From Alkalispirillum mobile (GTDB taxonomy: Bacteria > Pseudomonadota > Gammaproteobacteria > Nitrococcales > Halorhodospiraceae), in the NCBI RefSeq assembly GCF_003664325.1, contig NZ_RCDA01000003.1, positions 1 to 64,000 on the forward strand: 64,000 nt of DNA, given 5' to 3'. A program made the position numbers and the translations under genes. Positions 57,249 to 64,000 of the stretch are shown here, piece after piece. The stretch's first letter is position 1. Every line of letters begins with the position of its first letter. The notes below the pieces were generated by a model. The model made no database searches. It was not told where the DNA came from and saw only the letters and a program-made list of their open reading frames with translations.

Positions 57249-57797
57249 TTACTGCTGGGAGCCCTGCCCTTGTTGGGCCTGGCTGGCCGCGGTTTGCTCG
57301 CCCTGCTGCTCCGCCTTGCGCTGTTCCGCCGCCTTGGCCAGGCGCTGCTGGTACAGGGCGTCGAAGTTGACCGGTTGCAGCATCATGGCGGGGAAGCCGC
57401 CCTGGGTCACCAGGCTGTTGACCTGCTCGCGCACGTAGGGGAAGAGCTGGGCGGGGCAGTAGGCGCCGAGCAGCCCGTTGCGTGCCCCGTCCTCAAAGCC
57501 GCTGATCTGGAAGACCCCGGCCTGGGTGACCTCGCACAGGTAGGCCGTCTTTTCGCCCTGCTTGGCCGTGACCGTAACAGTGAGCGCCACCTCGTAGTGG
57601 TTCTCCTGCAGCGAGCGGGTCTTGCTGCTGAGGTCGACGTTGATCTGGGGCTTCCATTCGCCGGTGAACACCTCCGGGCTGTTCGGGGTCTCCAGCGATA
57701 CGTCCTTCAGGTACAGCTTGGCGATCTGGAATTGCTGCTGGGCCTTGTCGCCCTGGGCGGCGCCCTGACCGTTACCTTGGGGTTGTTCCTCTGCCAT
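57249..57797 (-). CDS. secB: Protein-export chaperone SecB
   Basis: Tetrameric chaperone that keeps preproteins unfolded and hands them to SecA; 182 aa. The core includes FQIAKLYLKDVSLETPNSPEVF and the C-terminal FPPxxL-type region LLGAYCPAQLFPYVREQV...GGFPAMMLQPVNFDALY (given in pieces). It carries a longer than usual Gln/Glu/Ala-rich tail after residue 155. It is the second gene in the rhodanese-secB-gpsA-trmL series. Confidence 0.95.
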   Translation of the reverse strand: MAEEQPQGNGQGAAQGDKAQQQFQIAKLYLKDVSLETPNSPEVFTGEWKPQINVDLSSKTRSLQENHYEVALTVTVTAKQGEKTAYLCEVTQAGVFQISGFEDGARNGLLGAYCPAQLFPYVREQVNSLVTQGGFPAMMLQPVNFDALYQQRLAKAAEQRKAEQQGEQTAASQAQQGQGSQQ

Positions 57798-57849
57798 CTC
57801 TGCCTGCTCCGTGATGTCTTTGCCGTGATTGTGCAGCGCGCCGGAAGGG

Positions 57850-58299
57850 TCAGCCCTTCGCCTTCTTGGTCTTGCCGCGCTCCATGGGGTAGCCCGCGCC
57901 CTCCCAGCCGCTCAGGCCGGTCTTGAGCTGGTAGACGGTCTGGATGCCCGCCTTGGCCAGCCGGCGCGCCGTCTTGTTAGCCTGCAGCCCAGTGGCATCA
58001 TAGACGATCAGCGGCTGGTCCTGGTGGTTGCGACGCAGCTTGTCCAGCAGTTGCTCCACCTCGGTGGAGGGCATGTTGAACGCCCCCGGCAGGTGGGACT
58101 TGCGGTACTCGGCGTTGTTGCGGATGTCCACGAACAGCGCGTTTTCGCGGTTGTAGAGCTGGGTGGCGACTTCCGGTGTGACCGTCTTGACGCCACTGCT
58201 GAAGTGGTAGATCTCGGCGCCGATCCAATAGCCCAGGATGAGCATGAACGCCAGCACCAGCATCCAGTTGTCGGTGATGAATTCCAGCAACTGCTCCAT
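57850..58299 (-). CDS. Membrane-anchored rhodanese-fold protein lacking the active-site Cys
   Basis: A YibN-like protein, 149 aa, with one N-terminal membrane helix (about residues 12-27) and a rhodanese domain (VDIRNNAEYRKSHLPGAFNMP, then LIVYDATGLQANKTARRL). The loop that carries the sulfur-accepting Cys in active rhodaneses reads YDATGLQ, and the entire protein has no Cys at all, so it cannot be a conventional sulfurtransferase. In E. coli yibN-grxC-secB-gpsA lie together; here grxC is missing between this gene and secB. A scaffold or secretion-linked role is a guess. Confidence 0.85.
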   Translation of the reverse strand: MEQLLEFITDNWMLVLAFMLILGYWIGAEIYHFSSGVKTVTPEVATQLYNRENALFVDIRNNAEYRKSHLPGAFNMPSTEVEQLLDKLRRNHQDQPLIVYDATGLQANKTARRLAKAGIQTVYQLKTGLSGWEGAGYPMERGKTKKAKG

Positions 58300-58445
58300 G
58301 AAAGGTCCCGTTTTTGTTCGACCGGTTACGCGGACGGCAGCCCCGCTGGCCGGCGCTGCGGCGCCTTGCGGAGTGCCAAGTGGGCGGCCATGATACCAGC
58401 CTCCTGTTCACCGCGCAGTGCCCTTTGCCCACGACCGGAAAGTCC

Positions 58446-59603
58446 ATGCCCAGAGCGCCTCTCATTATCCTGTCGTTGTTACTGACCCTGGTTTCATGGC
58501 CGGCGGTTGCCGTCGAAGGCGACTACGCCGACACCGAGGCGGAACTGGAGGCCGTGCGCGAGCGTATCGAGTCCGTGCGCCAGTCCCTGGCGGAGGACGA
58601 ATCCGAGCGGGACGAGGCGGAGGCTGCCCTGGAAGAGAGCGACCGGCGAGTGGAGCGGGCCGCCAGGGCGCTGCGCGCCGCTCAGCAGGAGCGCAGCGAG
58701 CTGGCGGCGCGGGTCGCGGACCTGGAGGCGGAGATGGCCGAGCGTGACGAGGCGCTGCAGGCTCAACGCCAGCGCCTGGCGCAACAGCTGCGGGCGGTCT
58801 GGCAGGGCGGGCGCGATGCCGGCCTGCGTGTGTTGCTCAACCAGGAGGACCCCTCCGCATTGCAGCGGCTGCTGGCCTATCACGGGCGCCTGGATGCCGC
58901 GCGCCGCGCCGAGTTGGTGAACATCATCGACGAGTTGGAGCGCCTGCAGGCGCTGGAAACCGAGCTGGAGGAGGAGGCCGCCGCCCTGGCCCGCGCCGAA
59001 GACGAGGCCGAGGCCCGTCGCGACGAGCTGGCGCAGGAGCGGGCGCAGCAGCGCGAACGGCTGCAGGCGCTGGAGGCGCGGCTGGCCGAGACCGGCGAGC
59101 GGCTGGTGCGCATGGAGGCGGATGAACAGCGGCTGCAGGGCCTGCTCGATGAGCTGGCCGAGGAGTTGGCCGCGGTGCCCGACCGGGACCTGCGCGACCT
59201 GCAGTTTCGGGAGCACCGGGGGGAGTTGCCCTGGCCGGTGGACGGGGCCCTGGTAGCGCGCTTCGGTGAGGCGCGGGATATCGGCGACATCAAGTGGCGC
59301 GGGCTGGTGATCGAGGCGGAAAACGGCACCGAGGTGCAGGCGGTGGCCACCGGGCAGGTGGTCTACGCTGACTGGTTCCGCGGCCTGGGGCTGTTGGTGA
59401 TCGTCGACCACGGGGAGGGTTACCTGAGCCTCTACGGCTACAACGAGTCGTTGTTCGTGGAGGAGGGTGACAGCGTCCAGGCCGGGGCGGTGGTCGCCTC
59501 GGTGGGCGCCAGCGGTGGCCGACGTGAGCCGGGGCTCTACTTCGAGGTGCGCGCGGACGGTGATCCGGTGGATCCGCTGCCCTGGCTGGCGGAAGCGGAC
59601 TGA
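58446..59603 (+). CDS. envC: Murein hydrolase activator EnvC-like (coiled coil + degenerate LytM)
   Basis: A periplasmic activator of N-acetylmuramoyl-L-alanine amidases during division; 385 aa. It has a signal peptide (residues 1-22, LIILSLLLTLVSWPAVA), a long Ala/Glu/Arg-rich coiled coil (about 25-245), and a C-terminal LytM/M23 domain (about 270-375). There the Zn-ligand positions are altered, as in EnvC (DHGEGYLSLYGYNE instead of a terminal HxH), so it is probably catalytically inactive. ATG 58446 starts the signal peptide; the open frame upstream is not coding. It precedes ctpA, the common gammaproteobacterial order. Confidence 0.9.
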   Translation: MPRAPLIILSLLLTLVSWPAVAVEGDYADTEAELEAVRERIESVRQSLAEDESERDEAEAALEESDRRVERAARALRAAQQERSELAARVADLEAEMAERDEALQAQRQRLAQQLRAVWQGGRDAGLRVLLNQEDPSALQRLLAYHGRLDAARRAELVNIIDELERLQALETELEEEAAALARAEDEAEARRDELAQERAQQRERLQALEARLAETGERLVRMEADEQRLQGLLDELAEELAAVPDRDLRDLQFREHRGELPWPVDGALVARFGEARDIGDIKWRGLVIEAENGTEVQAVATGQVVYADWFRGLGLLVIVDHGEGYLSLYGYNESLFVEEGDSVQAGAVVASVGASGGRREPGLYFEVRADGDPVDPLPWLAEAD

Positions 59604-59718
59604 GCGGCCGGGTCTGACAACCGCATGCATCAGGGTTAAACTGCGGCAATACTGAACAGAACCCGCCGCCCGGGAACGGCCCGGCCGGCGAGGCATCAGG
59701 CTGAGGAGCGCCGCAGGC

Positions 59719-61002
59719 ATGCGCATGATTCGACCACTGTATTTCACCGCCGCTCTGCTACTGCTGGCCATCTGGCTGGGGCTGGGCCAGACCGTCTGGG
59801 CCGAGCGCCAGCAGGCCAATGCGGAACTGCCCCTGGAGAAGCTCCAGGCGGTGGCGGAGGTTTACGCCCGCATCCGCAGCCACTACGTGGACGAGGTGGA
59901 CGACGAAGAACTGCTGGAGGCCGCCGTGCGCGGCATGCTCAGCAGCCTGGATCCCCACTCCAGCTACCTGGACAGCGACGAGTTCAAGGCCCTGCAGGAG
60001 GGGACCCGTGGCGAGTTCGGCGGCCTGGGCATCGAGGTGGGGATGGAGGACGGCTTCATTAAGGTCATCGCCCCCATCGACGATACCCCGGCCAGCCGCG
60101 CCGGTTTGCGCCCCGGTGATCTCATTACCCGCATCGATGACGAGCCGATCAAGGGCAAATCCCTCAACGAGGCGGTGAAGCGGATGCGCGGCGAGCCGGG
60201 CAGCACCGTGGAGCTGACCGTGGTGCGCGAGGGCGAGGACCGGCCGATCACCTTCGAGCTCACCCGCGACGTGATCCAGGTGCAGAGCGTGCGGTCGCGC
60301 ATGCTGGAGCCGGGCTATGGCTACCTGCGCATCAGCCAGTTCCAGGAGCGTACCGGCCGCGATGTGCGCGAGGCGCTCAGCGATCTCAAGAAGGAGGCCG
60401 ACGGTAGCCTGCGCGGCCTGGTGCTGGACCTGCGCAACAACCCCGGCGGCGTGCTGGACGGCGCGGTGAGCGTCTCCGATATCTTCCTGAGCAACGGTCG
60501 GATCGTCTACACCGAAGGCCGCGATGAGCGCGCCGAAATGGACTTCAACGCCACTCCGGTGGACATGCTGCACGGGGCCCCGATGGTGGTGCTGGTCAAC
60601 CGGGGTTCGGCCTCCGCCTCGGAAATCGTCGCCGGTGCCCTGCAGGATCACGGCCGCGCGGTCATCATGGGCTCGCCCACCTTCGGCAAGGGCTCGGTGC
60701 AGAGCATCCTGCCCCTCGGCCGCGACAGCGCCATCAAGCTGACCACCGCCCGTTACTACACCCCCGGTGGGCGCTCTATCCAGGACGAGGGCATTCAGCC
60801 CGATATCCTGTCGGAGGACCTGAAGGTTTCGCGGGTGGAGCGTGAGCGCGACGACATGTCCGAGGCCGAGCTGGAGCGCCACCTCCAGGGCGAGCGTCCG
60901 GAGCGCGACGACGAGGCGGAGAGGACCCTGGCCCAGGAGGACTTCACCCTGTACGAGGCGCTCAACCTGCTGAAGGGCGTGGGCATCTTCACCGGGCGCT
61001 GA
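59719..61002 (+). CDS. ctpA: S41-family carboxy-terminal processing protease
   Basis: Periplasmic serine protease with a Ser-Lys dyad, 427 aa. It has a signal peptide or anchor at residues 5-27, a PDZ domain (about 95-180, beginning GEFGGLGIEVGMEDG), and a tail-specific protease domain with the nucleophile Ser in RGSASASE and the general-base Lys in GSPTFGKGSVQ. It trims C termini of envelope proteins, including peptidoglycan hydrolase regulators. GGAGCGCC precedes the ATG. The next gene starts two bases after its stop. Confidence 0.95.
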   Translation: MRMIRPLYFTAALLLLAIWLGLGQTVWAERQQANAELPLEKLQAVAEVYARIRSHYVDEVDDEELLEAAVRGMLSSLDPHSSYLDSDEFKALQEGTRGEFGGLGIEVGMEDGFIKVIAPIDDTPASRAGLRPGDLITRIDDEPIKGKSLNEAVKRMRGEPGSTVELTVVREGEDRPITFELTRDVIQVQSVRSRMLEPGYGYLRISQFQERTGRDVREALSDLKKEADGSLRGLVLDLRNNPGGVLDGAVSVSDIFLSNGRIVYTEGRDERAEMDFNATPVDMLHGAPMVVLVNRGSASASEIVAGALQDHGRAVIMGSPTFGKGSVQSILPLGRDSAIKLTTARYYTPGGRSIQDEGIQPDILSEDLKVSRVERERDDMSEAELERHLQGERPERDDEAERTLAQEDFTLYEALNLLKGVGIFTGR

Positions 61003-61003
61003 G

Positions 61004-61804
61004 ATGCGGACAGGCGGCGCGGACCGGCAACGGGAATGGCAGCGACCCTGGTGGCAGGGACTGCTGTGCGGGCTGATGCTCTGGCTTGTCGGGGCCGCCC
61101 AGGCTGATGAGCCGGTGCGGGTGGCGGTGATCATCGACGACATGGGCGATCATCGCGCCCTGGGCGAGCGCACCGTGGACCTGCCCGGCCCGATCACCTG
61201 TTCCGTGCTGCCCCACACCCCGCACGCCCGCCCGTTGGCCGAGGCCTGCTATCGCGCCGGCAAGGAGGTCATGCTCCACGTGCCCATGCAGGCCAAGAAC
61301 GGCGCTGATCGGGGGCCGGGCGGGGTCGATATCCACATGGACCAGGCGGCGGTAGAGCAGGCCGTGGCCGACGATCTGGCCGCCGTGCCCCACGTGCGCG
61401 GCGTCAACAACCACATGGGCAGCCTCTACACCCGGCACCCGGGCAACATGCGCTGGTTCCTCGAGGCGCTGCGGGCCGAGGGTGACTACTATTTCGTGGA
61501 CAGCCGCACCACCCCTCGTAGCGTGGCGGGCCAGGTGGCGCAGGAGACCGGCGTGCCTGCGCTGGACCGCCACGTCTTCCTGGACCACGACCGGGACGAG
61601 GACACGATCCGCTACCATTTCCGGCGGCTGGTACGGCTTGCAGAGCGCACCGGTTACGGGATCGCCATCGGCCATCCCTACCCGGAGACCCTGGCAGTAC
61701 TGGAGGAGGTGCTGCCGGAACTGGCCGGGGCGGGCATCAAGCTGGTGCCGGTCTCGCGGTTGGTGGAGTTGCATGGTCAGGAGGAGGAGAACAGCCATGA
61801 GTAG
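61004..61804 (+). CDS. Divergent polysaccharide deacetylase family protein (YibQ-like)
   Basis: A 266-aa exported protein (N-terminal hydrophobic helix LLCGLMLWLVGAAQADE) with a NodB-like barrel of the DUF610/YibQ type. Markers are VAVIIDDMGDH (metal-binding Asp pair), LHVPMQAKNG, NNHMGSLYT and YFVDSRTTP. The envC-ctpA-yibQ order in gammaproteobacteria suggests a function in peptidoglycan or envelope carbohydrate processing. It overlaps the next gene by eight bases. Confidence 0.9.
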   Translation: MRTGGADRQREWQRPWWQGLLCGLMLWLVGAAQADEPVRVAVIIDDMGDHRALGERTVDLPGPITCSVLPHTPHARPLAEACYRAGKEVMLHVPMQAKNGADRGPGGVDIHMDQAAVEQAVADDLAAVPHVRGVNNHMGSLYTRHPGNMRWFLEALRAEGDYYFVDSRTTPRSVAGQVAQETGVPALDRHVFLDHDRDEDTIRYHFRRLVRLAERTGYGIAIGHPYPETLAVLEEVLPELAGAGIKLVPVSRLVELHGQEEENSHE

Positions 61805-62375
61805 CGTGCTGGTGCCCCTGGCGCAGGGGTGTGAGGAGCTGGAGGCGGTCACGGTGATCGACCTGCTGCGACGGGCGGGCATTGACGTGGTCACCGCCTC
61901 CCTGGACGGTGAGCCGGTGCAGGCCAGCCGCGGTGTCACGTTGGTCGCGGACACCGCCCTGGACGAGGCGCTGGACCGCGACTACGACATGGTCGTCCTG
62001 CCCGGTGGGGCCGAAGGGGCCCGGCGGCTGGGCGAGGACGAACGGGTCAACACACTGCTGCGCAAGCTGGCAGACAGCGAGCGTTTCACCGCCGCCATTT
62101 GCGCCGCCCCCAAGGTGCTGGCCGGTGCCGGCGTGCTGGAGGGCCGCCAGGCCACCGCCTTCCCGGGCGCACTGGACGACAGCCCAGGGGTGGAGTTACG
62201 CGGCGGCGAGCCGGTGGTGGTGGATGGCAGCGTGGTCACCTCCCGCGGCCCGGGCACCGCCATGGACTTCGCCCTGCGGCTTATTGAGCTGTTGGACGGC
62301 GAGCAGAAGGCCGTCGAGGTGGAGCAGGCGCTGCAGCGCCCGGCGGAGCACCGCCAGTACGTGCACGAGGCCTGA
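61797..62375 (+). CDS. DJ-1/PfpI (YajL-type) family protein
   Basis: A 192-aa protein with the DJ-1 fold. The reactive Cys is in the nucleophile elbow AAICAAPKVLA, and the acidic residue supporting it in GCEELEAVT. YajL-type members are redox chaperones, reported also to act on glyoxal adducts. The ATG at 61797 has GGAGGAG upstream and is chosen although it overlaps the 3' end of the preceding gene by eight bases. Confidence 0.92.
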   Translation: MSSVLVPLAQGCEELEAVTVIDLLRRAGIDVVTASLDGEPVQASRGVTLVADTALDEALDRDYDMVVLPGGAEGARRLGEDERVNTLLRKLADSERFTAAICAAPKVLAGAGVLEGRQATAFPGALDDSPGVELRGGEPVVVDGSVVTSRGPGTAMDFALRLIELLDGEQKAVEVEQALQRPAEHRQYVHEA

Positions 62376-62424
62376 CCCGCAGGCCCGTCGAACCCATTCC
62401 CAACCAGAGCACAACGGAGTCGCA

Positions 62425-63312
62425 ATGAAAGCAGGCGTGATCGGACTGGGTGCCATGGGCGCCGGCATGGCCGCCAACCTGACCAAACAGGGGCTGTTGG
62501 CGGCCGTATGGAACCGCACCTATGACAAGGCGGTGGATTTTGCCGGTCAGCACGGGGTGGCGGCGGCAGCGGATGCCCCCACCGTGGCGGCCCAGTGCGA
62601 CGTGATCGTCACCTGCGTGTCGGCGGACGCCGACGTGCTGGAGGTAGTGGACGCCATGCTGCCCGAGCTGGGCGAGGGCAAGGTGGTGGTCGACACCTCC
62701 ACCGTCAGCGCGGATACCGCCCGGGAGGCCGCCGAGCGGGTTGCAGCCACCGGCGCGCAGTTCCTGGACGCCCCGGTCTCCGGCGGCAAGGAGGGCGCCG
62801 AGAAGGCCACCATGGTGATGATGGTGGGCGGCGACGAGGCCACCCTGGAGCGCGTGCGGCCGGTGCTCTCGGCCATCAGCCGCTCGGCCACCTACATGGG
62901 GCCGTCGGGTGCCGGGCAGGTCACCAAGGCGGTCAACCAGATCATGGTGGCCGGCATCAACCAGGGGGTGACCGAGGCGCTGGCCTTCGGCCAGGCCCAG
63001 GGCCTGGACATGGACAAGGTCATCGAGGTGCTGAGCGGCGGCGCGGCCGGCAGCTGGTTCCTGCAGCACCGCGGTCCCACCATGGTGCGCGGGGTGTACG
63101 AGCCCGGCTTCAAGATGGCCCTTCACCGCAAGGACCTGGAGATCTGCCGCGCCATGCTGGAGAACATGGGCGTGGCCCTGCCGGTGGTGGAGATGACCCT
63201 GAAGCAGTATCGGCCGTTGATCGAAGGCGGCCACGGGGATGACGATATCTCCGGGCTGTACCGCAGCAAGCGGGCCATGTTCGAGAACGGCGGGAACAAG
63301 AAAAGCCTCTGA
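62425..63312 (+). CDS. 3-hydroxyisobutyrate dehydrogenase-family NAD(P)-dependent oxidoreductase
   Basis: A beta-hydroxyacid dehydrogenase of 295 aa. It has the N-terminal Rossmann motif GVIGLGAMGAGMAANL, the substrate motif FLDAPVSGGKEGAEK and the catalytic Lys in GAGQVTKAVNQIM. The family covers 3-hydroxyisobutyrate dehydrogenase, tartronate semialdehyde reductase (GarR/GlxR) and others; the sequence alone does not decide the substrate. It starts 49 bases after the DJ-1 gene on the same strand. Confidence 0.9.
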   Translation: MKAGVIGLGAMGAGMAANLTKQGLLAAVWNRTYDKAVDFAGQHGVAAAADAPTVAAQCDVIVTCVSADADVLEVVDAMLPELGEGKVVVDTSTVSADTAREAAERVAATGAQFLDAPVSGGKEGAEKATMVMMVGGDEATLERVRPVLSAISRSATYMGPSGAGQVTKAVNQIMVAGINQGVTEALAFGQAQGLDMDKVIEVLSGGAAGSWFLQHRGPTMVRGVYEPGFKMALHRKDLEICRAMLENMGVALPVVEMTLKQYRPLIEGGHGDDDISGLYRSKRAMFENGGNKKSL

Positions 63313-63322
63313 TCACGGCAGC

Positions 63323-63363
63323 GGCGCTGCTCCCCGGGTCTGGCCCGGGCGGGGAGCAGCGCC
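63323..63363. terminator. Bidirectional hairpin between the dehydrogenase gene and clpB
   Basis: A perfect thirteen-base-pair stem GGCGCTGCTCCCC (63323-63335)/GGGGAGCAGCGCC (63351-63363) lies between convergent genes. It has no T runs, so termination may need Rho, or it blocks invading transcripts. Confidence 0.6.
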
Positions 63364-63393
63364 CAACCGCCCGGGCTGCCCAATGCCCATTTG

Positions 63394-64000
63394 TCAGGCC
63401 TCGGTGGCGGCCGACGCCCCCTTGCTGAAGGTCAGCGCGTCGCCCTCGGTATCCACCCGAATACTATCCCCAGGCATAAACTCGCCGCGCAGTATCCGCT
63501 GGGCCAGGGCGTTTTCCAGCCGTTGCTGCAGTACCCGCTTGAGGGGCCGCGCCCCGTACACCGGGTCGAAACCGGCCTCGCCCAACTGGTCCTTCGCCGC
63601 CTCGGAGACCTCCAGCGCCAGCTCCTTGTCCGCCAGCCGGGCGTTGAGCTGACGCAGCTGGATGTCGGTGATGGAGCGGATGTGCTCGCGGCCCAGGGGG
63701 TGGAAGACCACCACCTCGTCCACCCGGTTGATGAACTCCGGCCGGAAGTGGGTGCCGACGATGTCCATCACCGCCGAGCGCATCTCCTGGTAGTGCTCCT
63801 CGCCCGCCATCTGCTGGATCACGTCCGAGCCCAGGTTGGAGGTCATCACGATCACGGTGTTGCGGAAGTCCACGGTGCGGCCGTGGCTGTCGGTCAGCCG
63901 GCCGTCGTCCAGTACCTGCAGCAGCACGTTGAAGACGTCCGCGTGGGCCTTTTCCACCTCGTCCAGCAGGATCACCGAGTAGGGCTTACGGCGCACGTGC
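63394..64000 (-). CDS. clpB: ATP-dependent chaperone ClpB, C-terminal part (5' partial)
   Basis: The last roughly 200 residues of the AAA+ disaggregase ClpB/Hsp104 that works with DnaK; the gene continues beyond the right edge. It starts within the second AAA+ domain: [17 protein letters not shown] (Walker B), [22 protein letters not shown] (sensor 1, shown in part), [18 protein letters not shown] (Arg finger), and the D2-small domain [18 protein letters not shown] with sensor 2. The stretch has no M-domain, which would lie outside the window. Confidence 0.95.
   Translation of the reverse strand, partial: HVRRKPYSVILLDEVEKAHADVFNVLLQVLDDGRLTDSHGRTVDFRNTVIVMTSNLGSDVIQQMAGEEHYQEMRSAVMDIVGTHFRPEFINRVDEVVVFHPLGREHIRSITDIQLRQLNARLADKELALEVSEAAKDQLGEAGFDPVYGARPLKRVLQQRLENALAQRILRGEFMPGDSIRVDTEGDALTFSKGASAATEA

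Noticed and set aside
58446-59603. Active M23 endopeptidase call for the LytM-domain protein
   Set aside because: The HxH zinc-ligand region is altered (YGYNE), and the coiled coil plus ctpA neighbour fit EnvC, an amidase activator.

Overview
The window is a gene-dense, GC-rich (well over 60% by eye) stretch of bacterial chromosome made almost entirely of housekeeping and central-metabolism genes. The gene set and orders (his-tatABC, secB-gpsA-trmL, envC-ctpA-yibQ, sucAB-lpd, gcvT-H-PA-PB, prpBC-acnD-prpF-prpD, trkA behind ntrYX, phasins) fit a Gammaproteobacterium. The acidic protein surfaces and K+ uptake gene make a haloalkaliphilic Ectothiorhodospiraceae relative (Alkalilimnicola/Halorhodospira-like) my best guess; this is inference, not proof. 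No rRNA, tRNA, CRISPR array, prophage or insertion-sequence transposase was seen.

Layout, left to right. 1-4844: ntrY (5' end outside the window), ntrX and trkA, joined by ATGA overlaps. 4882-7610: a TPR protein, a convergent LpxL-type acyltransferase, a phasin-like protein and dtd. 7755-12505: hisB-hisH-hisA-hisF-hisE followed by tatA-tatB-tatC. 13122-18764: the 2-oxoglutarate dehydrogenase complex sucA-sucB-lpd, closed by a strong terminator. 19060-28588: a propionate unit, acuI-prpB-prpC-acnD-prpF-prpD, whose intergenic gaps are filled with palindromic and dispersed repeats. 28681-35361: phasin, CPBP protease, acetyl/propionyl-CoA synthetase, Mut7-C RNase-like protein, COG0523 GTPase and pckA.

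35686-40308 is the most interesting block. An ANTAR (NasT-type) regulator precedes a nitrate/cyanate-type ABC transporter (three genes) and cyanase (cynS). Sigma-54-like promoters lie in front of both the regulator and the transporter. The transporter leader carries a Rho-independent terminator directly before the first gene, plus a small hairpin that resembles an ANTAR target. Together this looks like nitrogen-controlled, antitermination-gated cyanate (or nitrate) uptake and use.

40392-47802: a DUF2892 membrane protein, a 1164-residue oxidoreductase that looks like a fused NfnB/GltD plus NfnA/PyrK, a DUF4139 secreted protein, a Sel1-repeat protein and an EamA exporter. 47825-52843: the glycine cleavage genes gcvT-gcvH-gcvPA-gcvPB with tpx inserted between the two P-protein subunits. 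52929-55674: a Fur-box-headed iron(III) ABC system without its ATPase. 55764-58299: trmL, gpsA, secB and a cysteine-free rhodanese-fold protein. 58446-63312: envC, ctpA, yibQ-like, a DJ-1 protein and a 3-hydroxyisobutyrate-dehydrogenase-family enzyme. 63394-64000: the 3' end of clpB.
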